Of a stretch of DNA of 64,000 bases, positions 30,969-39,603 are shown in pieces. Under the pieces are notes generated by a model. The model searched no databases, was not told where the DNA came from, and worked only from the letters and a program-made list of their open reading frames with translations. A program made the position numbers and the translations under genes. The DNA is from an uncultured Prevotellaceae bacterium (lineage in GTDB: Bacteria; Bacteroidota; Bacteroidia; Bacteroidales; Bacteroidaceae): assembly GCA_902786665.1 (NCBI GenBank), contig CADADN010000004.1, positions 1-64,000 of the forward strand. Direction: 5' to 3'. The first letter of the stretch is position 1, and each line of letters opens with the position of its first letter.

Positions 30969-31642
30969 AGAAGATAGCCTTTTCCGACAGATACGGACTG
31001 ACGCAAGCGGTTGTAGATTTAATCAAGACTAACACTCGCAGAATAGAGAAAAGTCTTGATGTACTGCCATTGGAGTACGACCCTCTTTCTACAGAGTTCC
31101 AGTTTGAGTATAAGGATGGCATTATCATTGGTCGACGCATTTTCAGAATTATCATTGGTCGACGCATTTTCAATGGTTCTCATGCGGAAACTTATCATCT
31201 CAAACCACGATATAAGATTGGCGAGGTTGTAGCAGTATCGCAAAGTTATAAAGACATCGACGAGCGAGGCATTGTTGGTTTTGTCGCATCGGATATTCAA
31301 CCAGGCATGGTTAGCCCTATATTTGCGGAGCAATCGGCTGGTTGGACCAACAAAATGTTTGTATGTGCAGACCTCATGCCCTATCGCATCCGCATCACAG
31401 ACATCAAACTGGAGCGGTTGCAAGACATCAGCGATGAAGACTGTATGCGCGAAGGTATCATGGAGGGTGAGTTTATGAACACATGGGACACGTTCTACTT
31501 CGACCAATGGGGCGATGTTCCAAACCATATCACTTTCAAGACACCCCGTAAGGCTTTTGCATCCCTTATCGACCGCATATCAGGTCGTGGTACATGGGAG
31601 CAAAATCCCTGGGTCTATGCCTATTCATTTGAATTAGTCTAG
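30965..31642 (+). CDS. ASCH/PUA-like phage protein
   Basis: A 225-residue protein. KIGEVVAVSQSYKDI, then MPYRIRITDIKLERLQDISD and the terminal GTWEQNPWVYAYSFELV fit the ASCH-like (PUA-related) family often found in phages; such domains bind RNA or modified nucleotides. Residues about 54-72 contain a duplicated IIIGRRIF unit caused by a 24-base tandem repeat. It is the largest gene of a coupled run of small genes. Confidence 0.65.
   Translation: MKKIAFSDRYGLTQAVVDLIKTNTRRIEKSLDVLPLEYDPLSTEFQFEYKDGIIIGRRIFRIIIGRRIFNGSHAETYHLKPRYKIGEVVAVSQSYKDIDERGIVGFVASDIQPGMVSPIFAEQSAGWTNKMFVCADLMPYRIRITDIKLERLQDISDEDCMREGIMEGEFMNTWDTFYFDQWGDVPNHITFKTPRKAFASLIDRISGRGTWEQNPWVYAYSFELV
31117..31172 (+). repeat. 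24-base tandem duplication in the ASCH-like gene
   Basis: A unit beginning ATTATCATTGGTCGACGCAT occurs twice in a row and keeps the frame, adding eight or nine residues. It is probably a recent slippage duplication. Confidence 0.6.
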
Positions 31643-31653
31643 GAGGAGAAACA

Positions 31654-32241
31654 ATGAGTGTAAGAATGTATCAAGGTGACAAGCCGTGTCCGGGATGTGG
31701 CAGGACTGGCAAGGAACATCCAAGAATGCAAAAGGACGGTCTTTGCCTTGAATGCCGGGAAAAATGGCAATTAGGAGATACTTTTACAAAAGAGCGTAAC
31801 CTTGAAAGAGAGAGTTGCAACTTAGGTGAGTTGATGAATGTCTATGTTCAATGGTACTCTATCCCAGTCAGTAAGATTGATTGGGCATTACGGAGATTGC
31901 TTAAAACTTTTTCTCAGTTTGATAGTAAGTATGTTTGTGGTTGTCAAACGGCGAAAAACACAATATTAGGATGTGCCGATAGTGGAACTTCATCTGAAGT
32001 ATATGTGTTGCCGAAGGTCACGTTTGAAACCGCCAAAGAACTATGTAAAGTAATTTGTGAAGAAGTATGGGCATTGAAACGAGAGCGAGAGAACTTGGAA
32101 AAGGAAATGCAGAAAAGACTCAACAAAGAGAGAAACGACATCTACAATGAAGGTGTGGCTTATGGCCGTGACCTTTTACGTCAACTTAACAATGGCGAAA
32201 TTACTCTTGACGATTTGAACAAACGTTTTGAAAGATATTAA
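31654..32241 (+). CDS. Hypothetical protein with N-terminal zinc ribbon
   Basis: A 195-residue protein. CPGCGRTG near 12-19 and CLECREKW near 31-38 make a CxxC...CxxC zinc ribbon. The middle is helical and the last 60 residues form a charged coiled coil. No family named. Its A+T content is higher than that of the left part of the window, as is that of its neighbours to 36.6 kb. Confidence 0.55.
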   Translation: MSVRMYQGDKPCPGCGRTGKEHPRMQKDGLCLECREKWQLGDTFTKERNLERESCNLGELMNVYVQWYSIPVSKIDWALRRLLKTFSQFDSKYVCGCQTAKNTILGCADSGTSSEVYVLPKVTFETAKELCKVICEEVWALKRERENLEKEMQKRLNKERNDIYNEGVAYGRDLLRQLNNGEITLDDLNKRFERY

Positions 32242-32244
32242 AAA

Positions 32245-32457
32245 ATGAAACAAGCAATCATCATTCCTGAACGAGTAACGCACTCCGTCTATGCCCTGTC
32301 ATGCGTCAGCGGCCTCCATAAGAGCGGAATGCCTGACGAAAGACCAGTATATCATTTGTTGGCCGACATGATGGCCGATGACGACCAGCCGTTATTCGCC
32401 CACCCTGGCGACACCCTCATACAAGAGGACGACGGTAAATGGAGAATTGAAAGTTAA
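32245..32457 (+). CDS. Small hypothetical protein
   Basis: A 70-residue protein with no recognised motif, rich in Asp and Met in the second half. It begins three bases after the previous stop. Confidence 0.5.
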   Translation: MKQAIIIPERVTHSVYALSCVSGLHKSGMPDERPVYHLLADMMADDDQPLFAHPGDTLIQEDDGKWRIES

Positions 32458-32476
32458 CACTGACAATACAACGAAA

Positions 32477-32614
32477 ATGAACGAATATCTCATAGAAAGA
32501 TTCCTACGCAATAACGTCAGGAAATACCATAAATATTGTATGGAATGGGTGAACAATGTGACATCGACCCAAATGCAGTATTTTGCGAAAGAAAAAGAAA
32601 GGTTAGGGCTATGA
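32477..32614 (+). CDS. Small hypothetical protein
   Basis: A 45-residue basic, aromatic helical protein (MNEYLIERFLRNNVRKYHKY). The ATG at 32477 is chosen as the first plausible start after the preceding gene. Its stop overlaps the next ATG by four bases. Confidence 0.45.
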   Translation: MNEYLIERFLRNNVRKYHKYCMEWVNNVTSTQMQYFAKEKERLGL

Positions 32615-32835
32615 AATATCTCGTCATGTTATACAACTACATTCTCCGAGAAACATGGTGGAGAAAGTATTATAAACGAGTAGATATATCTCACGTAGAT
32701 ATATTTGAGAACAGATGTGACATATGTGATGCCGGAACACCATCACAAACTCCAAGGTGTGATATTATGAAGGACAGGGATTGCCCTTGCAAATGGCACC
32801 AATGCTTAAAACTAAAGAAAAAGTTGATAAAATGA
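32611..32835 (+). CDS. Small Cys-rich protein
   Basis: A 74-residue protein with CDICDAGT, then several more Cys (CDIMKDRDCPCKWHQC) in the second half, suggesting metal binding. The N terminus is aromatic and basic. The start overlaps the preceding stop (ATGA). Confidence 0.5.
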   Translation: MKYLVMLYNYILRETWWRKYYKRVDISHVDIFENRCDICDAGTPSQTPRCDIMKDRDCPCKWHQCLKLKKKLIK

Positions 32836-32836
32836 T

Positions 32837-33538
32837 ATGAAGAATTTTGATTTGGGAAAAGCACTTGCAGGCTATCCCGTCTGTACAAGGGATGGGCATA
32901 AGGCAAGGATTATATGCTTTGATGCAAAGGGGGCATACCCTGTTGTTGCATTGGTGGATTGTGGCGATGACGGCGAAGGGCCGGTCTCATATATGGCTAA
33001 CGGGCAAGTACGTCTTGGCTTGGAAACCGAATTTGACCTATTCATGGCTCACGTCAAGCATGATGGATTGGTGAATATTTATAAAACCGAGGATGGAGTA
33101 ATTACATCTGGAAGAACCTTTGACAACGAAGAAAAAGCAAGGGCTTATGATATGGCTCTTGAAGCAATGAGTGACATCATTCCAGATGAAAATGGGTTGG
33201 TACATATTAGACCTTCTGACATCTTTTCCGAACTCAAAGAGAGTGAGGATGAGAAGATAAGAACATTTTTACACCATACTTTTACAGCGCAATATCTTTG
33301 CAAAGATAAATTAGGTAAGTGGCACGGTGAACCTGTTGCTAATATCCTTGCCTGGCTTGAAAAGCAAGGTGAGAAGCCAAAGAAAGTATCAATATGGAAG
33401 CACTGGAAGGATGGCATTGCTGGAAATGGCGACGGCAGACAAATCTATCTGACAAGGCAAAATGGCATCTATAATGTCTCTTCCTGTCTTGGCTGTGAAT
33501 GTGACTACATTGAACTATCAGAATTGGATAAACTATGA
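32837..33538 (+). CDS. Hypothetical protein
   Basis: A 233-residue protein with a beta-rich N-terminal part (YPVCTRDGHKARIICFDAKG) and a later PVANILAWLEKQGEKPKK segment resembling a recurrent linker motif of Bacteroidales phage proteins. No enzymatic motif. It overlaps the next gene by four bases. Confidence 0.55.
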   Translation: MKNFDLGKALAGYPVCTRDGHKARIICFDAKGAYPVVALVDCGDDGEGPVSYMANGQVRLGLETEFDLFMAHVKHDGLVNIYKTEDGVITSGRTFDNEEKARAYDMALEAMSDIIPDENGLVHIRPSDIFSELKESEDEKIRTFLHHTFTAQYLCKDKLGKWHGEPVANILAWLEKQGEKPKKVSIWKHWKDGIAGNGDGRQIYLTRQNGIYNVSSCLGCECDYIELSELDKL

Positions 33539-34047
33539 CCATAACAATCTTTATCTTATTCATCCTATACACCACAGGGTGCTGCCTTGACGGGCCAGAC
33601 CTGAAACCGAAATGGAAGAAATGGTTGGGCGGAAAATTGGAAAGGATGGCAAACAACCTGAAACCAATCAACTATTGCAATCCGCATTCTCGTTTATGCC
33701 CGAAATGGGTCAATCCAATGGTTGATGCTCTTAACTATTATCGTCGTAATGAAGATTTGCAAAAATTGTATAGTTATGTAATATTAAGAGATAGCCAGTT
33801 GAAAGACGCAAGAATAAATGAGCTTCTTGCAGAAAGAAACGGAGGAGTGCAATCGCTGCCGCCGTACATGACTGTCTCTGGAGTCATTGAAGATGCCAAA
33901 CGGCGTTGCATGGAAGAATTGTTTATGTATGTCAGGAGACAAGGATTGATACAATTCCAGGTAGATGAAGAAAGCGATTTCCCAAACGTAATCGTCAAAG
34001 CCGTTTTGTATGTGGGAAAAGGACATGACAACAACATAAATTCATAA
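33535..34047 (+). CDS. Hypothetical protein with hydrophobic N terminus
   Basis: A 170-residue protein whose first 17 residues (TITIFILFILYTTGCCL) are hydrophobic and end in a Cys pair. This could be a lipoprotein-like signal or membrane anchor, but a lipobox is not certain. The rest is charged and helical. Confidence 0.5.
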   Translation: MTITIFILFILYTTGCCLDGPDLKPKWKKWLGGKLERMANNLKPINYCNPHSRLCPKWVNPMVDALNYYRRNEDLQKLYSYVILRDSQLKDARINELLAERNGGVQSLPPYMTVSGVIEDAKRRCMEELFMYVRRQGLIQFQVDEESDFPNVIVKAVLYVGKGHDNNINS

Positions 34048-34051
34048 CAAA

Positions 34052-34345
34052 ATGAAAGAAGAAGAAGTAAAGCAAATAGAGTTGCAAGTAAAATCCTTGC
34101 TGGATAAGTTGCAAAACGAGAAGGCAACAGTGCTGTTTATAGGACACGAGACAAATGCCTTTGTATTGAGTGGTAAACCAGATAATATCGCCGCACAGAT
34201 TGTCTTTTCGATGTGTCGTTACCCGGTCGTGAAAGAGATAATTATGAAATGTGCAAGGCGTTTCGGAGAACTGAATTTCCTTTATGGCGACGATGTGAGA
34301 AACGTCCAGTTGGAGAATGTCATTGAAGTTAATTCTGGGAATTAG
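34052..34345 (+). CDS. Small hypothetical protein
   Basis: A 97-residue protein with a helical charged start and a beta-rich remainder (ATVLFIGHETNAFVLSGKPD). It precedes the SPFH gene by 23 bases. No known family. Confidence 0.5.
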   Translation: MKEEEVKQIELQVKSLLDKLQNEKATVLFIGHETNAFVLSGKPDNIAAQIVFSMCRYPVVKEIIMKCARRFGELNFLYGDDVRNVQLENVIEVNSGN

Positions 34346-34368
34346 ATAATAACGAATAATTAAAAACA

Positions 34369-35238
34369 ATGAAAACAATTATCAATTTCAACAAGAAAGT
34401 GGTGCGTATGGTCGCATCTGTATTTGGGGCCGCAATTTTGCTGGCCATCGTGTTTGGACTCTGCTGCACCGTCGTTGACAGTGGCGAGGTAGGCATCAAG
34501 TTCCACAAATGGTCCGCTTCAGAGCAGGACTATGGCGGAGTGGAAGGGACGTGCAAGGGATGGGTGTTCTACAACCCAGTCACAACAAGCGTGTTCTCCT
34601 ACCCGACCTTCACGCAGCGAAAGCAGTACGAGACGTTTTCCGTGAACGCCAAGGATGCGTCGCTCTTTGAGATGGACCCGACGATAGCCTACCGCATCGA
34701 TCCGGCAAAGGCTTGCGACATCTTCACGAAATACCGCGTAGGCATCAAGGACTTGGAGGAGGGCTATATCCGCACTTGTATCTATGAGGCATACAGGACG
34801 TGTGGTAATCAATACACGTCCGACTCCCTGATGTCAAACCGTGCCAATTTTGAGCGTGACGTGCGCTCCAGACTTGAAAAGTCGCTAATGGCAGAGGGTT
34901 TCATCGTGGAGGAGTTTACATCGAAAATCACTCCTCCGAAATCTCTTGTTGCCATGATTGACGCAAAAAACACCGCTATACAGTCTGCCCTCAAAGCGGA
35001 GAATGAGGTGAAGGAGGCTGAAGCAAATGCCAAGATTGCCGTAGCGAAAGCCGAGGGAAATGCCAAGGCCATGAAGATTAAGGCTGATGCAGAAGCCTAC
35101 TACAACGCCACCATCGCCGCCTCGCTGTCTCCTATGATAGTGCAGGAGGACTTGATAGAGAAATGGGATGGCACGATGCCGCAGATTGTCGGTGGCAGTG
35201 GGATGATTATGGATATATCAAAGATAATGAACAAGTAG
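34369..35238 (+). CDS. SPFH/Band 7 (prohibitin-like) membrane protein
   Basis: A 289-residue protein with an N-terminal membrane anchor (about 11-32), then an SPFH domain (DSGEVGIKFHKWS, FSVNAKDASLFEMDPTIAYR) and a Glu/Ala/Lys-rich coiled coil (about 200-245) ending in a conserved-type tail. Such proteins form rings or scaffolds in the bacterial membrane and often shield or recruit FtsH-type proteases. A phage copy could protect phage proteins from proteolysis or alter the envelope. The downstream gene encodes another membrane protein. Confidence 0.75.
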   Translation: MKTIINFNKKVVRMVASVFGAAILLAIVFGLCCTVVDSGEVGIKFHKWSASEQDYGGVEGTCKGWVFYNPVTTSVFSYPTFTQRKQYETFSVNAKDASLFEMDPTIAYRIDPAKACDIFTKYRVGIKDLEEGYIRTCIYEAYRTCGNQYTSDSLMSNRANFERDVRSRLEKSLMAEGFIVEEFTSKITPPKSLVAMIDAKNTAIQSALKAENEVKEAEANAKIAVAKAEGNAKAMKIKADAEAYYNATIAASLSPMIVQEDLIEKWDGTMPQIVGGSGMIMDISKIMNK

Positions 35239-35240
35239 CT

Positions 35241-35627
35241 ATGGGAACACTCATTTTTATCATACTGAGCACGGCGGCGGCTCTTTATGCCGCCTACCTG
35301 CTCTCTTTCCGTACATACGAGTGGGATTGCTACTCAAAAAAGAAAGGGGAGAAGATTGTGTTTCCTCGCATCACCTACATCTTTATGCTAATCATTGCTT
35401 TGGTCCCCATTTTGAATATCTCTGCGACGGTTACATTTATTCTCTTTGTGTTGTTTGGGAACCGTGAAGATTTTTACGTTGAATCATGGTTTTTCGATCA
35501 ACCTAAAGACAAGAATGATGATCAAAAGATGGATAATTATGAACTGGATAGAAGCAAAAGACAAAACCCCCCAAGAGGGAGAAAAGAAAATCTGACGGAC
35601 TTCCGAAGTTGTATCTATGTCAGATAA
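35241..35627 (+). CDS. Small membrane protein
   Basis: A 128-residue protein with two hydrophobic segments (about 3-20 and 46-70) and a charged C-terminal tail. Its tail region overlaps the start of a DUF551-like frame in another register. It begins two bases after the SPFH stop, so the two membrane proteins may act together. Confidence 0.55.
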   Translation: MGTLIFIILSTAAALYAAYLLSFRTYEWDCYSKKKGEKIVFPRITYIFMLIIALVPILNISATVTFILFVLFGNREDFYVESWFFDQPKDKNDDQKMDNYELDRSKRQNPPRGRKENLTDFRSCIYVR

Positions 35628-35815
35628 TGACTTGCGACATGACTTTTGGTTGGCGGTTCTCCTACCGTGTGGCATTCATCAACGACAAGGGAAAATGGAA
35701 CGTCGAGACTCCTCCCTATACTTACGTCACCAAGTGGATGCCGATTGACTGTGACGAGTCGATGGAGACGATGCTGGAGTATATCGAGGAAATAACAGAC
35801 AACGAAACAGATTGA
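35539..35815 (+). pseudogene. DUF551-like gene split by a frameshift near a C6 run
   Basis: ATG at 35539 starts MNWIEAKDKTPQEGEKK, the typical N terminus of DUF551 phage proteins, but reaches a stop after 18 codons. The next frame continues with TFGWRFSYRVAFINDKGKW and YTYVTKWMPI, the typical DUF551 ending, to 35815. With five instead of six C at 35567-35572 the two halves join. It is either inactivated, phase-variable, or affected by a sequence error. The second half could also be translated alone from a start near 35633. Confidence 0.5.
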
Positions 35816-35818
35816 ACC

Positions 35819-36166
35819 ATGAGCAGAATTGCAATTTGGATGCCGGAGGAATTTTGGATCAACTCCCAACTATCCCTGGCACGTTTCAGCGGTGGAGCGA
35901 CAATAGGCGGGCACCAGTACATCATCGTTGACAAGCACGGACGTGACCTCTATGAGGCATCTATGGCGAAAGACCGTGCAGGGAGCGAAAAGGCCATCCC
36001 ACCTGGCGAACCTGCCGACCTGCTCCGGCAGGATTTCCAGAAATACTACAAGAAACTTGGAAGAGAAAAATTCCTTGAAATCCTGAAAGCCAATTCCTAT
36101 GCTTCCGACGAGGTTTTGAAGAACATCTACAAGGAGGCGGTAAAGGCGAAGAAAAACAACCAATAA
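35819..36166 (+). CDS. Hypothetical protein
   Basis: A 115-residue protein beginning MSRIAIWMPEEFWINSQLSL; the second half is Lys-rich and helical. It lies 3 bases after the DUF551-like frame. No known family. Confidence 0.5.
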   Translation: MSRIAIWMPEEFWINSQLSLARFSGGATIGGHQYIIVDKHGRDLYEASMAKDRAGSEKAIPPGEPADLLRQDFQKYYKKLGREKFLEILKANSYASDEVLKNIYKEAVKAKKNNQ

Positions 36167-36180
36167 AAAGTAAAACAAAA

Positions 36181-36666
36181 ATGGCAGAGAATATTTCCAC
36201 AAACAAGGCTCAAAGTATAGAGCTGATGAAGGCAGGACTGATGATTAACACTGCCGACTTTTATTTGACTGAATCTGAATATGGCTCCGCCTTGGAGCGC
36301 AACTACGATGCCAACGTCATTCAGGATTGGATGAACCGAAAAAGCCTGTTCCAATCGGGCTATAAAAACATCGCTTCATGGTCGCTCAAACGATTGATTC
36401 AGCTGATGCCGCCTATCATCGACGCACACCAATTACAACTGATGGCAAACTCTACTGGCTGGCAGATCTGCTACGTCTGTGAGGCTAAGACCGATGGCAA
36501 CCGATATATGTACCGCTACTTCGGAGAGAGCATGATGGATGTTGTGATTCAGTTGATGAAGAAACTGATTGCCGACGAGAAACTGAATGAGCGGTATATC
36601 TACCGCCGCGATGAGAATCAGAACTGCTCGCAAAGGACAACCGTCGGAGATTTCATTGTCAAGTGA
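36181..36666 (+). CDS. Hypothetical protein
   Basis: A 161-residue soluble protein with basic and aromatic residues. No motif recognised. An A-rich leader (AAAAAGTAAAACAAAA) precedes its ATG. It sits just before a radical SAM gene. Confidence 0.5.
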   Translation: MAENISTNKAQSIELMKAGLMINTADFYLTESEYGSALERNYDANVIQDWMNRKSLFQSGYKNIASWSLKRLIQLMPPIIDAHQLQLMANSTGWQICYVCEAKTDGNRYMYRYFGESMMDVVIQLMKKLIADEKLNERYIYRRDENQNCSQRTTVGDFIVK

Positions 36667-36697
36667 ATATCCACGCCGAACAATAAAAACACAAACT

Positions 36698-37498
36698 ATG
36701 CTCATCAAACTGACAAGCAAATGCACGATGGGGTGTGCGCACTGCATGGAGGACGCACGCGAGGATGGCGACGTGATGACAATGGAGGCGTTCAAGCAAG
36801 CCGTCTTGTTCGGACTATATATCAGGTGTGGCGTGTTTGGGCTGTCTGGCGGTGAGCCGACGGAGAATGAGGAATTTGCCGACATGTGCGAGTGGTTGGA
36901 TGCGACGGTGCATAAAATGGGGCCTGTGTTTTTCATAGTGTCAAACGGCATGTGGCTAAAGGATGAGAGGAAGCGAAAGTGTGTGGAGCGTATCTGCCGG
37001 ATGCCGTCGTTTTCCGGGATGCAGGTCTATACAAACCGACTCTGGTACCGGGAGTATGACTATGTTACAAGTCATAGGGCAGAATATGAACGATACCCAC
37101 ACGTCTTTGTTGACGCGGATAGCAAGATATTCATGCAGGATCTTGGCCGTGCGCGGATTTCCGAGGCGGCACAGCAGGAGGCGGCGAAGAATCCTTACTT
37201 CATGTCGTGCCTGAATGCGGCACTTTGTGCGAGGCAGGTGGCCAATCCGTCAGACTTTGGATTTACACTTGCTCTGCAAGCCAAGTTCTGCAAGCCGCAG
37301 GTGGACGCGCTGGGTTTCGTCCACATGAGCGAGAGCCGACTGTGCCCCAACGTGGGCAATGTTTGCACCGATGACTTTGCCGACATCTGGCGGCGTATGC
37401 GTGAGTTCCGTCCCTGCGGTGGTTGTCGTGGGTATCGCAACTTCATCGAGAGCCAACGACCTGACATTGCCAGGGCGAAAGAGGTGCTTGGAGTGTGA
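36698..37498 (+). CDS. Radical SAM protein with C-terminal Cys cluster
   Basis: A 266-residue protein with the 4Fe-4S motif CTMGCAHC (Cys 9, 13, 16) at its N terminus and GLSGGEPTENEEF, the GGE motif that helps bind SAM. The C-terminal part has CPNVGNVC and CGGCRGY, a partial SPASM/twitch-like cluster that would bind a second iron-sulfur centre, as in peptide- or protein-modifying enzymes. Its substrate is unknown. I chose the ATG at 36698 because it places the Cys motif in the usual position. Confidence 0.75.
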   Translation: MLIKLTSKCTMGCAHCMEDAREDGDVMTMEAFKQAVLFGLYIRCGVFGLSGGEPTENEEFADMCEWLDATVHKMGPVFFIVSNGMWLKDERKRKCVERICRMPSFSGMQVYTNRLWYREYDYVTSHRAEYERYPHVFVDADSKIFMQDLGRARISEAAQQEAAKNPYFMSCLNAALCARQVANPSDFGFTLALQAKFCKPQVDALGFVHMSESRLCPNVGNVCTDDFADIWRRMREFRPCGGCRGYRNFIESQRPDIARAKEVLGV

Positions 37499-37528
37499 GA
37501 GAATTATAAAGTATATAAAATTAAGATT

Positions 37529-37900
37529 ATGAGCGAATTTCCAGAAAACGAGTGTTTGACACGGGCATGGCTTGAAAAGAACGGATGGGCACCAACAAAC
37601 ACCGTCCCTTTGTTTCAGGGCGACCCCGACTGCATTGATGCCGACCTTTGCGTGGTCGTTGACCGCAAGTGTTATATGATAGCCAAGTTTCACTATATGG
37701 GTGATAGGGCATGGGAACCGTCGGCAAAGCCTGACAGCTTCGAGGTGGTGGGCGTAAACAACTGCTTGGATATGTCGGAATACGACCACATGCGGCTTGT
37801 GCTTGCCGCTTATGTCTGCGGCCTCACGGGATTTAGGGTAATAAACACTGCTCTCGGTGGTGTGTATGAAATAAAAAAGAAAAAAATGAAAGAGAAATGA
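37529..37900 (+). CDS. Hypothetical protein
   Basis: A 123-residue protein (MSEFPENECLTRAWLEKNGW). Cys residues are scattered, and a Lys-rich tail ends it. No known domain. It lies between the radical SAM and RNA ligase genes. Confidence 0.5.
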   Translation: MSEFPENECLTRAWLEKNGWAPTNTVPLFQGDPDCIDADLCVVVDRKCYMIAKFHYMGDRAWEPSAKPDSFEVVGVNNCLDMSEYDHMRLVLAAYVCGLTGFRVINTALGGVYEIKKKKMKEK

Positions 37901-37904
37901 CAAA

Positions 37905-38780
37905 ATGGGAAAACAGAAAAGAAGTGAGAACACGTATCAGAAGATTCAGACCGTGTTCAAGAGAGACGAGAAAAATGTCATCATGCCTTATGACGAGTTG
38001 ACTGACCCTGCTTTTGAATATCTGCGCTCGCTGCCGTGGCATTGTGAGGAAAAGATTGATGGCACGAACATTCGGCTGGAGGTGTTGCACGCTATCGTGG
38101 GCGAGAACGAACTGGGCGAATGGATGTCGCCGACCTACGACGAAGCCGCCCAACTGATGTTTCCGCTCTACCAGATGAAGGGTGCAGAGTTCCATGTGTA
38201 CTACAAGGGCAAGACCGACAATGCCAACATCCATCCGAACTTGATGAAGCATCTCACCGACAATTATCCAGCCGAGAAGGTGCTGGCATCGCTTGGACTG
38301 AAAACATTTATCCCCGTGGAGGAGTTTGCCGACCACAAGTGGCAGTCGTATCAGGACATTCCGAAGACATACACCATTTATGGCGAGGGCTATGGCGCGA
38401 AGATTCAGAAGGCTGGCGGCAACTATCTGAGTCACGGCAACGGCTTCGCGGTGTTCGATGTGAAGGTGGACAACCTCTATTTGTTGACCAAGGATCGCGA
38501 CGAGATTGCCGCGAAGTTGGGTGCTCCCGTCGTGCCGTTCATCGGCAAGATGACGCTCGATGCAGCCATTGCCTACGTCCGCGAGGGTTTCAAGAGTCGT
38601 ATCGCCGAGAACAAGGACTTCATGGCCGAGGGTTTGGTTATCCGCACCGACATAGGACTGCGCAACCGTCGTGGCGAGCGCATCATCACAAAACTCAAGA
38701 CCTGCGACTTCCAGAAGTACAAGGCCGTCTATGGCACGCTCGACCCGGTGGAGCAGCGGGTGAACAGTCATATATCCTGA
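37905..38780 (+). CDS. RNA ligase (DNA/RNA nucleotidyltransferase family)
   Basis: A 291-residue ligase. The nucleotidyl-lysine motif I is EKIDGTNIR (catalytic Lys50). FAVFDVKVD fits motif III, AEGLVIR motif IV and ITKLK motif V. The spacing matches Rnl-type RNA ligases of phages, which reseal RNA, for example tRNAs cut by host anticodon nucleases. The tRNA-like elements nearby may be relevant. It has no obvious repair partner (polynucleotide kinase) in the window. Confidence 0.8.
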   Translation: MGKQKRSENTYQKIQTVFKRDEKNVIMPYDELTDPAFEYLRSLPWHCEEKIDGTNIRLEVLHAIVGENELGEWMSPTYDEAAQLMFPLYQMKGAEFHVYYKGKTDNANIHPNLMKHLTDNYPAEKVLASLGLKTFIPVEEFADHKWQSYQDIPKTYTIYGEGYGAKIQKAGGNYLSHGNGFAVFDVKVDNLYLLTKDRDEIAAKLGAPVVPFIGKMTLDAAIAYVREGFKSRIAENKDFMAEGLVIRTDIGLRNRRGERIITKLKTCDFQKYKAVYGTLDPVEQRVNSHIS

Positions 38781-38794
38781 CAAGTTGATATTCT

Positions 38795-39010
38795 ATGATT
38801 AGAAACGCATATCCTGTAAGCAAGCGGTGGAGATTGGAAGTCGAGAAAATTGATGACTTCGGCCATCTTGTCGGACCGCCGCAGACGAAATACAAAGTGA
38901 GTCTGATAGACCACGAAAATTACGATGATCCAGGACACCGCACATGGTATCTCGACAGCGAGGAAGAATTAAGGAATATCGGAAAAGGATTATTGGATTT
39001 TTGCAAATGA
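38795..39010 (+). CDS. Small hypothetical protein
   Basis: A 71-residue protein (MIRNAYPVSKRWRLEVEKID), polar, mixed alpha/beta. It overlaps the next gene by four bases (ATGA). No known domain. Confidence 0.5.
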   Translation: MIRNAYPVSKRWRLEVEKIDDFGHLVGPPQTKYKVSLIDHENYDDPGHRTWYLDSEEELRNIGKGLLDFCK

Positions 39011-39603
39011 AACTGTTGCCGATTGTAGGGCTTGACGGCTATGCTGTGGATTGCATAAATCACGTCTGCTATTCATTGAAACGAAATAGGTTTAAACCTC
39101 TTCGTGTATGCAAACCGTATAATTTGGTAAGCATTTATCACGACGGAACAACACATCATTATCCATTGGCGAGATTAGAGTATTGCGCAAAAATGGGGGT
39201 CAATCCAAACAAATTGAGCTTCAATAATGTCGTTATGCGTGACCAAAAAGGCAATACCTACCTTACAGACAGGTATGAAGTTGCAAGAAACATAGCCAGC
39301 AATAAGCGAAATAGCAGAATGAGCATCGAGGAAATTCAAAAGAACCTTGACTGCATAAAAAAATTTCGTAAAGGTGACAAGCGTCCATTCTTTTTACTGG
39401 TGGAGCGGGAAGCAGAGCGAGTAAGACAATTCTTCTTGAACCACAAACATAGAAATCCTACTGTCGTTGAAGTGATTGTCGAAAAGGCGACAATTCGCCT
39501 GATGGAGGAAACTGAAGCAGGTGCTGTCTTTGTCAATCCTTACAACTATATGAAGAAATGTGCCTACGGTTTTTTAGAAAAAGAAAGGAAACATAGAAAA
39601 TGA
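39007..39603 (+). CDS. Hypothetical protein upstream of the recombinase
   Basis: A 198-residue basic protein whose first 70 residues (IVGLDGYAVDCINHVCYSLK, then YPLARLEYC) hint at a NUMOD4/HNH-accessory-like fold, but no nuclease residues are evident. It is coupled by a four-base overlap to the serine recombinase gene, so it may be an accessory DNA-binding partner. Low certainty on role. Confidence 0.5.
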   Translation: MKLLPIVGLDGYAVDCINHVCYSLKRNRFKPLRVCKPYNLVSIYHDGTTHHYPLARLEYCAKMGVNPNKLSFNNVVMRDQKGNTYLTDRYEVARNIASNKRNSRMSIEEIQKNLDCIKKFRKGDKRPFFLLVEREAERVRQFFLNHKHRNPTVVEVIVEKATIRLMEETEAGAVFVNPYNYMKKCAYGFLEKERKHRK

